From Streptomyces umbrinus (lineage in GTDB: Bacteria > Actinomycetota > Actinomycetes > Streptomycetales > Streptomycetaceae): a DNA stretch of 64,000 bases. A program made the translations under genes and the position numbers. Position 1 is the stretch's first letter. Each line of letters begins with the position of its first letter. The stretch is from contig NZ_JAUSZI010000002.1 in NCBI RefSeq assembly GCF_030817415.1, positions 10,825,501 to 10,889,500 of the forward strand. Reading direction: 5' to 3'. The notes beneath the pieces are model-generated. The model ran no database searches. It saw only the letters and a list, made by a program, of their open reading frames with translations, and had not been told where the DNA came from. Below, one piece after another: positions 24,877-32,963 of this stretch.

Positions 24877-25851
24877 GTGAGCCGTACGCGATTCGTCCAC
24901 CAGGCGCTTTGCTACGGCTCGGACGACGAGTTCCTCGAAGGCACGCTCACCTTCGCCCGCGACGGCCTGGACGCCGGCGACACCGTGCTCGCCGTCGTCA
25001 CGTCCCACAACATCGGCCTCCTCGACGAGGCGCTCGGCCATCGCTGCGACGAGGTCGAGTTCGTCGACGCGGACGACTGGTACGGCGGTCCGTCCCGCAC
25101 CCTGGGCCGCTACAACGCCTACTGCGCCGCGCACGACACGGACGAGACCGGCCGCCAGCGCAGGGTCCGGGTCATCGGCGAGCCCGTCTGGTCGGACCGT
25201 ACGGCCTTCGAGGTCAGAGAGTGGATGCGCTACGAGTCCCTGCTCAACATCGCCTTCGCGGGTACCGGACACTGGATCCTCTGCCCGTACGACACCCGCG
25301 CCCTCCCGGTCGGCATCATCCGCTCGGCGGTCCGCACCCATCCCGAACTCGCCCTGGGACCACGGCAGTCGGCGCACTGCGGCCGCTATGTCGACCCGGC
25401 CGACTTCTACGCCGAGTGCGACGCGACACGGCCGCCGGCGCTCCCCGCGGGCCACGACGACGTTCCCTTCGCGCGTGGCCGGTCGGCGCACGTACGGCGC
25501 GCACTCTCCGCGTACGCCCGTGGCCTCGGGGTGCCCGATCAGCTGACGCACGACATGGTGACCGCGGTGCACGAGGCGGTGGTCAACTCCCTGCGCCACG
25601 GGGGCGGTCGGGGCGTACTGCGGCTGCGCAGCGACTCCGGCCACGTGATCTGCGAGATCTCCGACACCGGCCCAACGGCTGCGTCACCGCCCACGCCACC
25701 GCCGTTCCCGGGCCACCTGCCACCCGACCCGCGCGCCGCGAGCGGCCAAGGGATGTGGGTGGTACGGCAGTTGAGCGACCTGGCCACCGAGACGCTGGAC
25801 CCCGCGGGCTCTGTCGTTCGCCTGTACTTCAGGAGGAGGGCAGCCCTGTGA
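24877..25851 (+). CDS. MEDS-domain sensor fused to an RsbW-type HATPase (anti-sigma kinase-like)
   Basis: A 324-aa protein starting at GTG 24877, with GGAAGGAG at 24861-24868. Residues 1-180 form a second MEDS domain (HQALCYGSDDEFLEGTLTFARDGLDAGDTVLAVVT, RTLGRYNAYCAAHD, WILCPYDTRALP). Residues about 200-320 form a GHKL/HATPase_c domain with the N box TAVHEAVVNSLRHGGG, the G1 box CEISDTGP and the G2-like SGQGMWVVRQL. The arrangement MEDS-HATPase is common in actinobacteria and is thought to act as a serine kinase/anti-sigma factor. It lies 48 bp after the MEDS-STAS gene. No sigma factor gene is adjacent, so the target is encoded elsewhere. Confidence 0.88.
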   Translation: MSRTRFVHQALCYGSDDEFLEGTLTFARDGLDAGDTVLAVVTSHNIGLLDEALGHRCDEVEFVDADDWYGGPSRTLGRYNAYCAAHDTDETGRQRRVRVIGEPVWSDRTAFEVREWMRYESLLNIAFAGTGHWILCPYDTRALPVGIIRSAVRTHPELALGPRQSAHCGRYVDPADFYAECDATRPPALPAGHDDVPFARGRSAHVRRALSAYARGLGVPDQLTHDMVTAVHEAVVNSLRHGGGRGVLRLRSDSGHVICEISDTGPTAASPPTPPPFPGHLPPDPRAASGQGMWVVRQLSDLATETLDPAGSVVRLYFRRRAAL

Positions 25852-25893
25852 CGGGCGCGGGACCGCTGTCCTGAGGCGCGCCCATCGGGACCG

Positions 25894-26262
25894 TCAGGGC
25901 TGTGGGGCCGCCGGCAGTGTCGCGAGGCCGGCGCGCAGGAAGGCCATCGCCGCCTCGATGTCGGCCTCCTGGGGCCGGTGGCACACCTCGGCGATCACCG
26001 CTGCCGCCGCTGCCGCCGCCATGCGCGGGCCGAAGTCGTCGGGATCGGTGCCCTGCTCCTCGGCGAGGATGCGGGCGCCGTCCTGGATGACCTCCGCCAG
26101 CCGGGCTCCGGCGACCGCGCGGAGCTGCGGATTGAGTTCGAGCATGGTGTCGGCGAGGTCGTCCAGCTCGCCCCTGCTGGAGATCTCGTCGCGCAGCCAG
26201 TGCTCCAGCGCGTCCAGGATCGTCCAGTCCTCCTCCCGCCTGCGCAGCGCGCCCATCTGAAC
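25894..26262 (-). pseudogene. TetR-family regulator, C-terminal remnant
   Basis: On the minus strand the residues ALRRREEDWTILDALEHW through LNPQLRAVAGARLAEVIQDGARILAE and FLRAGLATLPAAPQP form the C-terminal ligand domain of a TetR regulator, ending at TGA 25894-25896. There is no helix-turn-helix: the sequence changes to an unrelated one at about 26262. It is head to head with the MMPL fragment, which is also missing its N-terminal part. A TetR gene and a divergent MMPL transporter are a common pair, so one deletion could have removed both 5' ends and the shared promoter. Confidence 0.75.
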
Positions 26263-26690
26263 GGCGTCCTCGACATCCCGTCGGCAGGACCGGTCACCAG
26301 CTTCCTGCCCGTGCTCCTGATCGGTGTCCTCTTCGGGCCGGCCATGGACTACGAGGTGTTCCTCGTCAGCCGTATGCGAGAGCACTACGAGCACACGGGC
26401 AGCGCGTCCGAGGCCATCACCCACGGCGTGGTACGCAGCGGCCGGGTGGTCAGCGCCGCCGCGCTGATCATGGTCGCGGTCGTCGGAGGGTTCGTCTTCA
26501 ACCACGACCCGATCATCAAGTCCATCGGTTTCGCGCTCGCGTTCGGTGTCTTCATCGACGCCTTCGTGGTCCGTATGACCCTCGTCCCGGCCGCCATGGC
26601 CCTGCTCGGCCGCCGCGCCTGGGGCCTGCCCGGCTGGCTCGACCGCATCACCCCGGACGTCGACATCGAGGGCGCGAAACTGCCACAGCG
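26263..26690 (+). pseudogene. MMPL-family transporter, C-terminal remnant
   Basis: The plus strand encodes GVLDIPSAGPVTSFLPVLLIGVLFGPAMDYEVFLVSRMREHY, VVSAAALIMVAVVGG, FGVFIDAFVVRMTLVPAAMALLGRRAWGLPGWLDRITPDVDIEG, the last quarter of an RND-type MMPL exporter. A complete MMPL is about 700-750 aa; only about 140 remain. The similarity stops near 26690, after which the frame reads charged, repetitive residues until TGA 26800-26802. No start codon is available with a ribosome site. Confidence 0.8.
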
Positions 26691-26694
26691 CGCC

Positions 26695-26822
26695 ACTGCG
26701 ACGAGGGATGGTGAAGCCCACGAGGATCGCGAAGGCCACGAGGACCGCGAGGGTGGGGCCGACGGCGAACACCGTGAGGAGCGCGAGGCCGCCGTGCGCT
26801 GAGCCGAAGGCAGTTGGGACAA
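26695..26822 (-). pseudogene. Unassigned hydrophobic gene fragment
   Basis: On the minus strand the frame reads VPTAFGSAHGGLALL, TVFAVGPTLAVLVAFAILVGF, TIP with nearly all codons ending in G or C, a clear membrane segment. It has no start and no stop of its own near the edges, and it abuts the end of the MMPL remnant. I cannot name the family. It suggests a second junction near 26690 in the same degraded region. Confidence 0.4.
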
Positions 26823-26910
26823 CCGGCCGCGCCCGCCCAGGCGCCGAGGCGTGATGTACGCCCGGCTCCGAGGCGGGCGCGCCGCCGCAACGCCCAGTCC
26901 CGCCCTGCCT

Positions 26911-28065
26911 TCAGAGCGCGGTGTAGAGCGCGTCGATGAGTGCCATCTTCCGTGGGTCGTCGGCGATGTGCGGGCCCATGCGGTTCATGACGTAGCCCAG
27001 CGAGACGCCCGTCTCCGGGTCGGCGAGACCGCAGGAACCGCCGAAGCCGTCATGACCGAAGGCCCTCGGATTCGGGCCGTAGGAATGGTTGGGGCCGCTG
27101 AGCCAGAGGCCCAGGCCAATCTCCGTCTCGCTTTCGAAACCGGTCCCGAGAACCAGGTCACGGCATGCGCCCTGCCCCTCACGGACCCGCTCGGCGGCCT
27201 CCGCGGAGAGGACGCGCTGCGAGCCGTACGAGCCATGCCCGGCGAAGATCCCGTACAGCGCGGCGACCGCGCGGGCCGTGCCGTGTCCGTTGGCGGCCGG
27301 GATCTCCGCGGCGCGCCACGCCGCCGTGTTGGCCCCGGCCGCGCCCGTCAGGGGATTGGCCAGGGCGGCCAGTGCCACCGGCGTCAACTGGCTGAAGATC
27401 GCGGCCTGTTCACTGGACGAGGCGGCCGGTGGGTGCACCAGCTCGGCCGCGCGCCCGGCCTCCTTCTCCGGCAGCCCGATGGTGAAGTCGATGCCGAGCG
27501 GCCCGGTCACCTCCCGCTCCAGGAACGCGCCCGGCAGCAACCCCGAGACGCGCCGCACCACTTCACCGACCAGGAAGCCGTACGTCATCGCGTGGTAGCC
27601 CGACGCCGTACCTGGCTCCCACCAGGGCTCCGTCGCAGCGAGCCGCTTCGTGGTCAGCTCCCAGTCGAAGAGCTGCTCCAGCGAGTGCGGCTCCCGCAGT
27701 CCGGCCAGCCCCGCCCGGTGCGACAGCAGATGCCGTACGAGCACGGTCTCCTTGCCCGCCGTGGCGAACTCCGGCCAGTACGTGGCCACCGGCGCGTCCA
27801 GGTCGAGCAGCCCGCGGTCGGCCAGGATGTGCGCACACAGCGCTGTCGGCCCCTTCGTGGTCGACCACACGTTGACCAGCGTGTCCCGCTCCCACGCGCG
27901 CGTCCGGGCCGAGTCCGCCCAGCCTCCCCACAGGTCGACCACGGTCTCGCCGTCCACCGTGACGGCCACGGCCGCGCCCAGCTCGTCGCGCTCCCGGAAG
28001 TTCTCCTCGAACGCGGCCCGCACCGCCTCGAAGCGCGTCTCGCACCGACCCTGAACCTGGGACAT
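26911..28065 (-). CDS. Serine hydrolase of the beta-lactamase / EstB esterase family
   Basis: A 384-aa protein with the class C beta-lactamase fold. The nucleophile motif is S68-T-T-K71 in NVWSTTKGP, the second motif is Y157 in SGYHAMTYG, and HDGFGGS stands for the KTG-like box. These are typical of family VIII esterases and not of true beta-lactamases. No signal peptide is seen, so it is probably cytoplasmic. ATG 28065 is chosen because GGAGGAG lies 3-9 nt upstream; the frame stays open further but reads into the interspersed repeat. The substrate is unknown. Confidence 0.85.
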   Translation of the reverse strand: MSQVQGRCETRFEAVRAAFEENFRERDELGAAVAVTVDGETVVDLWGGWADSARTRAWERDTLVNVWSTTKGPTALCAHILADRGLLDLDAPVATYWPEFATAGKETVLVRHLLSHRAGLAGLREPHSLEQLFDWELTTKRLAATEPWWEPGTASGYHAMTYGFLVGEVVRRVSGLLPGAFLEREVTGPLGIDFTIGLPEKEAGRAAELVHPPAASSSEQAAIFSQLTPVALAALANPLTGAAGANTAAWRAAEIPAANGHGTARAVAALYGIFAGHGSYGSQRVLSAEAAERVREGQGACRDLVLGTGFESETEIGLGLWLSGPNHSYGPNPRAFGHDGFGGSCGLADPETGVSLGYVMNRMGPHIADDPRKMALIDALYTAL

Positions 28066-28167
28066 GGCTCCTCCGTCGTCCGCCGGGAACGCAGGGCGTG
28101 ACACGACCGCCCGGCTTCCCTGAACGTACCGACTGGTCGGACTGGAGGGAAGTGGTCGGGGAGAACA

Positions 28168-28220
28168 GCGCCCCGTCAGGGGCGCGGGGAACTGCGCGAC
28201 CAGCCACAGCCGGTCCGCAG
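28168..28220 (+). repeat. Interspersed Streptomyces palindromic repeat, copy 2
   Basis: GCGCCCCGTCAGGGGCGC (28168-28185) followed by GGGGAACTGCGCGACCAGCC, then ACAGCCGGTCCGCAG. It is in the 189-bp gap between the serine hydrolase start and the end of the SnoaL-like gene, both minus strand, where it could act as a terminator of the latter. Confidence 0.8.
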
Positions 28221-28254
28221 GTTCCCAACAACCTGACAACCCCCCCCGAGGCGT

Positions 28255-28659
28255 TCAGCCAAGAAACAGCGATCCCGCCGGCTCCTGATGCCCCGGCACG
28301 GAGTGCCAGTAGTCCCGCGCCTCCACGGCGAAGCCCTCCGCGTCGAAGCGCACAAAGACACACCCGGCCAGCGTCGACGGACCCTCGCCTTCCTCGGCGA
28401 AGACCCTGAACTCGGCGACAGCCACACCGTGTCCGCCGATCACCGGCGCCCCGAACCGCACATCGACAACCCGCTCGTCGGCGAACGACCAGCGAAGATA
28501 CGCGGCGAGTTCGTCCCGCCCGCGATGCGGCTCGCGGAACGGCATCGACCGGTGGACGCACCCCTCGGCGTACAGCGCCAGCAGCGCGTCCACGTCGTGC
28601 TCCGCCCAGGCCCGCTCCCACACCCGGACGAACCGCTCGGCCGCCTCGCGCGTCTCCAC
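28255..28659 (-). CDS. SnoaL-like/NTF2-fold protein
   Basis: A 134-aa protein with the cone-shaped NTF2 fold: AAERFVRVWERAWAEHDVDALLALYAEGCVHRSMPF, GRDELAAYLRWSFADE and GCVFVRFDAEGFAVEARDYWHS. Proteins of this group include epoxide hydrolases, ketosteroid isomerases and many with no known activity; the YWH end resembles the unassigned group. The start is GTG 28659, 10 bp after the stop of the esterase gene, so it is the second gene of that operon. Confidence 0.8.
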   Translation of the reverse strand: METREAAERFVRVWERAWAEHDVDALLALYAEGCVHRSMPFREPHRGRDELAAYLRWSFADERVVDVRFGAPVIGGHGVAVAEFRVFAEEGEGPSTLAGCVFVRFDAEGFAVEARDYWHSVPGHQEPAGSLFLG

Positions 28660-28669
28660 TCCGGCCGCC

Positions 28670-29638
28670 TCAGAAGCGCTGGGGCAGCCAGGCCAGCTTC
28701 ACGGCCTCCTGGAACGGGCCGCCGCCCTCGTGGTCGTTGAAGTCGTACACCTCGATCGCCTTGTCGTCGTGCCCCCACGCGTTGAAGGCCGCGAAGACCG
28801 TCGACGGCGGGCAGGTCTGGTCCTCCAGAGCCGCCGAGAACAGGGCGGGCGCCCTGCCCCGCGTGGCGAAGTGCACGCCGTCGAAGTAGGAGAGCGTGCG
28901 CAGGACCTGCTCGGTGCGACCGCGGTGCGTCTTGAGGTAGTTGCCGATCTCCCGGTACGGATCGCGGTCCGTGAGCGTCGTCGCGCGCGGGTAGTCGCAC
29001 AGGAACGGCACGTCCGGCGCGACCGCCGAGAGGTCCGGCACCAGTCCGCCCACCGCGATCGAGATGCCGCCGCCCTGGCTCGAACCGACCACCGCGACGC
29101 GCTCGGAGTCGACGAACTCGTGCGAGCGGGCCGCCTCCACGGCCCGTACCCCGTCGGTGAACACCCGCCGGTAGTAGTAGTTCTCGGGAGCGTCGACGCC
29201 CCGCGTCATGAAGCCGGGATACGCGGGCGCGCTGCCCACCGGGTCCGGCGTGTCACCGCCGCCGCCCCACGCGCCGCCCTGCCCCCGCGTGTCCATCACG
29301 AAGTGCGCGAAGCCCGCCGAGGCCCACAGCAGATGCGTATGAGGAAGGCCGCGTCCGCCGCCGTAGCCGATGTACTCGACGACCGTCGGCAACGGTGTGT
29401 TCGCCCAGGCCGGAAGCGTCAGCCAGCCCTTCACCGGGTGGCCGCCGAACCCGGCGAACGTGACGTCGAAGACCTTCACGTTCTTCAGATGCGCCTCGAC
29501 GGGTTCGAAGCGGGCGTCCAGACCGTGCTCGCGCGCCTCCTGAAGCGTCTTGCCCCAGAAGGCGTCGAAGTCCTCGGGCTCGACGGACGCGCTGCGGTAG
29601 TTCCGGAGCTGATCGAGAGGAAGGTCGAACAAGGCCAT
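28670..29638 (-). CDS. Acetyl-xylan-esterase family (CE7/AXE1) hydrolase
   Basis: A 322-aa alpha/beta hydrolase, the usual size for CE7. The RGQ motif (118-120, MDTRGQGGAW) shapes the oxyanion hole and the nucleophile elbow is GSSQGG with S187. The Asp of the triad should be in LEDQTCPPSTVFAAFNAW and the His in the C-terminal HEGGG. CE7 enzymes deacetylate short xylo-oligosaccharides and cephalosporin C in the cytoplasm as hexamers. It is followed by a SnoaL-like gene and divergent from an amidohydrolase. Confidence 0.9.
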   Translation of the reverse strand: MALFDLPLDQLRNYRSASVEPEDFDAFWGKTLQEAREHGLDARFEPVEAHLKNVKVFDVTFAGFGGHPVKGWLTLPAWANTPLPTVVEYIGYGGGRGLPHTHLLWASAGFAHFVMDTRGQGGAWGGGGDTPDPVGSAPAYPGFMTRGVDAPENYYYRRVFTDGVRAVEAARSHEFVDSERVAVVGSSQGGGISIAVGGLVPDLSAVAPDVPFLCDYPRATTLTDRDPYREIGNYLKTHRGRTEQVLRTLSYFDGVHFATRGRAPALFSAALEDQTCPPSTVFAAFNAWGHDDKAIEVYDFNDHEGGGPFQEAVKLAWLPQRF

Positions 29639-29738
29639 GGAAGACCGCCTTTGCTACGAATAAGGGTGCGGATGATCACACCGTACGGGGGTGGCCGGAG
29701 GGCCGCCAGACCTCCTCCGCGGGCCGGGCCGTCCTGGC

Positions 29739-29744
29739 TACGAT
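29739..29744 (+). promoter_or_regulatory. Candidate -10 element of a leaderless amidohydrolase transcript
   Basis: TACGAT fits TANNNT and is followed by exactly 6 nt and ATG 29751, without a ribosome binding site. That spacing puts the expected transcription start on the start codon. The -35 region is not recognisable. Confidence 0.5.
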
Positions 29745-29750
29745 GACGCC

Positions 29751-31109
29751 ATGCCGCCTGCCGTGGACCTGCTGGTCAAGGACGCCGAACTGCTGGTAGT
29801 GGACGGGGAACGGGAGATCCCGGGCGGCTGGGTGGCCGTCAGGGACGGCCGGGTCGCCGCCGTGGGCGGTCCCGGGGCCGAGCCGGAGGCCCGCTCGGAG
29901 GTGTCCGCGGCCGGCCGGATCGTCACCCCCGGACTGATCAACACGCACCACCACATCTACCAGAACCTCACCCGCTCCTACGCGCCCGCGGTGAACGGCT
30001 CCCTCTTCGACTGGCTCACCACGCTGTACCCGCTGTGGGCCGCGCTCGACGAGGAGGCGGTGTACGTATCGGCGTACGTCGGCATGACCGAGCTGCTGAT
30101 GGGCGGCTGTACGACCTCCTCGGACCACCTCTACGTACATCCGCGCCCGCGTCTCGTGGACGCCGAGATCCGCGCCGCGCGGGACATCGGGTTCCGCTTC
30201 CACGCCACCCGCGGCTCGATGACCCGGTCCGTGGAGGACGGGGGACTGCCGCCGAGGAGCGTCACACAGACCGAGGAGGAGGTCCTCGCCGACAGCGAGC
30301 GGCTGATCAAGGCCCACCACGACCCGGAGCCGGGTGCGCTCGTCCGGGTCGCGCTCGCCCCCTGCTCGCCGTTCTCGGTCACCAAGGAACTGATGACGGC
30401 GACCGCGGAACTCGCCGAACGGTACGACGTTCGCCTGCACACGCATCTCGCCGAGGACCGCGACGAGGACACGTACTGCCTGGAGACGTACGGCTGCCGG
30501 CCCGTCGAGTACTTCGAGGACACGGGCTGGCTGAGCGACCGCAGCTGGGTCGCGCACTGCATCTACCCGAACGACGCCGAACTGCGGCGCCTCGCCGGGG
30601 CCGGGGTCGGCGTGGCGCACTGCCCCAGCTCGAACATGCTCATCGGGGGCGGCACGGCCCGCGTGCGGGAGATGCGCGAACTGGGTCTGCCGGTCGGCAT
30701 CGGCTGCGACGGCTCAGCCTCCACTGACCACGCCTCGCTGTGGATGGAGACCCGCGGCGCGCTCCTGCTCGGCCGATACCGGGGCGGCCCCGGCGCGATG
30801 ACCGCCCGTGACGCCCTCGACATCGCGACCCGCGGCTCCGCCCAATGCCTGGGCCGCGCCGACGAGTTGGGGCATCTGCGGCCGGGCGCCTGCGCCGACC
30901 TCGTCGTCTGGGACCTGCACGAGGTCGCGCGCGCGGGCGCGCTGAGCGACCCCGTCGAGGCCTGGCTGCGCTGCGGTCCCGGCCGCGCCTGGACCACGGT
31001 GGTCGGCGGCCGCGTCCTCGTCGACCGGGGCGAGCCGGTGCTGCCCGGGCTGCGTGACGCGCTGCGGGAGCACGGGCGCATCGCGCGGAGCATGCAGCGA
31101 CTCGGCTGA
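29751..31109 (+). CDS. 8-oxoguanine deaminase-type amidohydrolase
   Basis: A 452-aa metal-dependent deaminase. The first metal-binding motif is NTHHHIYQNLTR (H66-H68), in which the triple His and following QNLTR are characteristic of 8-oxoguanine deaminase and related enzymes. HTHLAED, WVAHCIYP, AHCPSSNMLIGGG and GCDGSASTDHASLW complete the TIM-barrel metal and substrate sites. The reaction would be hydrolytic deamination of 8-oxoguanine (or a related purine/triazine) to the diketo form. It is divergent from the CE7 operon and alone. Isocytosine or atrazine-like substrates are alternatives. Confidence 0.85.
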   Translation: MPPAVDLLVKDAELLVVDGEREIPGGWVAVRDGRVAAVGGPGAEPEARSEVSAAGRIVTPGLINTHHHIYQNLTRSYAPAVNGSLFDWLTTLYPLWAALDEEAVYVSAYVGMTELLMGGCTTSSDHLYVHPRPRLVDAEIRAARDIGFRFHATRGSMTRSVEDGGLPPRSVTQTEEEVLADSERLIKAHHDPEPGALVRVALAPCSPFSVTKELMTATAELAERYDVRLHTHLAEDRDEDTYCLETYGCRPVEYFEDTGWLSDRSWVAHCIYPNDAELRRLAGAGVGVAHCPSSNMLIGGGTARVREMRELGLPVGIGCDGSASTDHASLWMETRGALLLGRYRGGPGAMTARDALDIATRGSAQCLGRADELGHLRPGACADLVVWDLHEVARAGALSDPVEAWLRCGPGRAWTTVVGGRVLVDRGEPVLPGLRDALREHGRIARSMQRLG

Positions 31110-31142
31110 CGCCCGCCGAGGGCTGATCACGGGCGGATCCGC

Positions 31143-31727
31143 TCAGGTGCAGTGACGCCGCCACTCGGGCCCCGTGTACGCCCACTCCTGTTCCCACTCG
31201 GCCAGGCGATGGCGCCCGGCGACCCGTCGTACGACGGCGTACGTCCCCAGGACGCCGCCCGCGAACAGGCCCGTGGCGCAGGCGCCCGCCGACAGCGTGT
31301 GCTGCCACACGGCGGTGCCGTCCGCGGGGGCGGGCACGACCCGGCCCCGGTCGTCCAGCCAGATGTACGCGCGGTCGCCGCTCCGGGTGCCGGCGGGTAC
31401 CCGGGCCTTGTCCGTACGCGGCGGCTCGCCCGGCTCGGTCCAGCGGACGGTCACCCGGTAGGTCGGCTGCCGTTCCCCCTCCGAGGTGGGCACCGCGGCG
31501 GGCGCGTGCTCGGTGACCTCGGCGGGCACCCGGTGCCGTTGGGAGCGCTGTTCCTCGGCTCTGGTCCGCGCTCCGTCGTACGCCCACCAGCCCGCGGCGA
31601 TCCCGGCCAGCGGGCCGCCGACGCACAGCAGGACCGCGACGCACAGCGCGGTCCACGCCTCCACCACGTCCGAGCGGCGCCGCAGCGGATTGCGCCGCCA
31701 TCGCCAGCCCCGAATCCGTGTCCGCAT
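31143..31727 (-). CDS. Rv1733c-family membrane protein
   Basis: A 194-aa protein with two membrane segments flanking an external loop: residues about 23-48 (WTALCVAVLLCVGGPLAGIAAGWWAY) and 145-168 (TLSAGACATGLFAGGVLGTYAVV). The loop contains YRVTVRWTEPGEPPRTDKARVPAGTRSGDRAYIWLDDRGRVVPAP, as in the Rv1733c family. Its N terminus is Arg-rich (RTRIRGWRWRRNPLRRRSD), fitting the inside-positive rule. Function unknown; in mycobacteria the relative is a dormancy antigen. A universal stress protein gene lies near it, divergent. Confidence 0.8.
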   Translation of the reverse strand: MRTRIRGWRWRRNPLRRRSDVVEAWTALCVAVLLCVGGPLAGIAAGWWAYDGARTRAEEQRSQRHRVPAEVTEHAPAAVPTSEGERQPTYRVTVRWTEPGEPPRTDKARVPAGTRSGDRAYIWLDDRGRVVPAPADGTAVWQHTLSAGACATGLFAGGVLGTYAVVRRVAGRHRLAEWEQEWAYTGPEWRRHCT

Positions 31728-31993
31728 GTCCCGGCCTCCTCACCGCGCGACCGCTCCCGCCTCTCGGCACCGCTCGTGACCGCTACCGCCTCTCGTCACA
31801 CGCTCACCGGCGTACACCGCCCACCTTCCACCGTGCTCTTCGTCGGGCGTCTTCGCCAGCCGCGCACGACTGATCCGCGCCCGGTGTGGAACCCGCGTCG
31901 TGTGTGTGACCGGGAAGCCGTGTGCGACCGGGGCGGTGATCACCGCGAAGGCATCCGCGAGACGCGCGAGAGGGGTACCCCGAGACACGCGGG

Positions 31994-32035
31994 CGAAAGG
32001 CAGGAGGCATGAGCTTCGAAAGGTACGAGCCATGA
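31994..32035 (+). repeat. Duplicated translation-initiation region before the usp gene, with an 8-codon upstream frame
   Basis: CGAAAGG-N7-CATGA occurs at 31994-32012 and again at 32017-32035, with 16 of 19 bases the same. Each copy has a GAAAGG ribosome site 8 nt before an ATG. The first ATG (32009) opens MSFERYEP, whose TGA (32033-32035) overlaps the second ATG (32032) as ATGA. Translation of the second gene may thus be coupled to a leader peptide. Confidence 0.6.
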
Positions 32036-32919
32036 ACAAGGACACCCGGACCGTCACCGTCGGCATCGACGGCTCCCGCGCGAGTCTCGACGCCGCCGAC
32101 TGGGCGGCCCGCGAGGCGGAGCGACGCGGAGTCGCCCTGCGGCTGCTGCACGCCGGAGACGAACCCGCCGCACCCGCACGGCCCCCGGGCGGCGCGCCCG
32201 TCCGCACCACACTCGACCGGGCAGCCGTCCAACTCTCCTACGGCCACCCGGCGTTGGACATCATCGCCCGCCGCACCGGCATCCCCGCCGTCCCGGCGCT
32301 GGTCGCCGCCGCCGCGGAGTCGGAGACCCTGGTCCTGGGCTCGCGGGGCTTCAGCGGTTTCGCCGGATTCCTGGTCGGCTCGGTCGCGCTCGCCGTGGCC
32401 GCGCGGGCCGAACGCCCGGTGGTGCTGGTGCGCGCGGGCGAGCTCCCCGAGGACGAGCGGATGCCCGTCGACGGGACCACCCCGCCGGCCCGGGCCCCGT
32501 ACCTGCCGGTGGTCCTCGGCCTCGACCTCGCCCACCCCGCGGACGACCTCATCGGCCATGCCTTCGACACCGCCACCGTCCGCTCGGCGCCGCTGCACGT
32601 CGTGTACGCCTGGACGCCGTCACCGCGGCGGGGCTACCTCGACGGCGGGCGGACGCCCGGTGACACGGCCGAGCAGGAGGACGCCAAGTGCCGTTCCCTG
32701 GCGGTGACGCTGGGGCCATGGCGCCACAAGTACCCGGAGACCGAGGTCACCGAGCGCGTCGCCCGCGGGCACGCCGGGCACCATCTGCTCCAGGCGTCCG
32801 CCCGGGCGGGACTGCTGGTCATCGGCCGCCGCGCCTCGGCCGGCCCGGGCCTGGGCCGCGCGGCACGCTCCCTGGTCCACCACTCCACGTGCCCGGTCGC
32901 CGTGGTGCCCCATCCCTGA
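32032..32919 (+). CDS. Tandem-domain universal stress protein
   Basis: A 295-aa cytoplasmic protein with two USP domains (about 7-145 and 160-295). Each starts with a beta strand and Asp (VTVGIDGSRASLDAADWA; VVLGLDLAHPADDLI) and ends with the ATP-binding loop: GSRGFSGFAGFLVGSVALAVAARAERPVVLV in the first, IGRRASAGPGLGRAARSLVHHSTCPVAVV in the second. The first fits the G-2x-G-9x-G(S/T) nucleotide-binding pattern better; the second lacks some of it. The ATG 32032 is preceded by GAAAGG. It lies in the 5' of a convergent pair with the flavoprotein gene. A leader peptide may regulate it. Confidence 0.9.
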   Translation: MNKDTRTVTVGIDGSRASLDAADWAAREAERRGVALRLLHAGDEPAAPARPPGGAPVRTTLDRAAVQLSYGHPALDIIARRTGIPAVPALVAAAAESETLVLGSRGFSGFAGFLVGSVALAVAARAERPVVLVRAGELPEDERMPVDGTTPPARAPYLPVVLGLDLAHPADDLIGHAFDTATVRSAPLHVVYAWTPSPRRGYLDGGRTPGDTAEQEDAKCRSLAVTLGPWRHKYPETEVTERVARGHAGHHLLQASARAGLLVIGRRASAGPGLGRAARSLVHHSTCPVAVVPHP

Positions 32920-32963
32920 GAGAGGCCAGGCGCGAGTCGGGCCGACCACACGCCTCGGGCCGA

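Noticed and set aside
26263..26802. A complete small membrane protein in place of the MMPL remnant
   Set aside because: It lacks a start with ribosome site, begins in the middle of a known MMPL segment, and ends in charged repeats that look non-coding.
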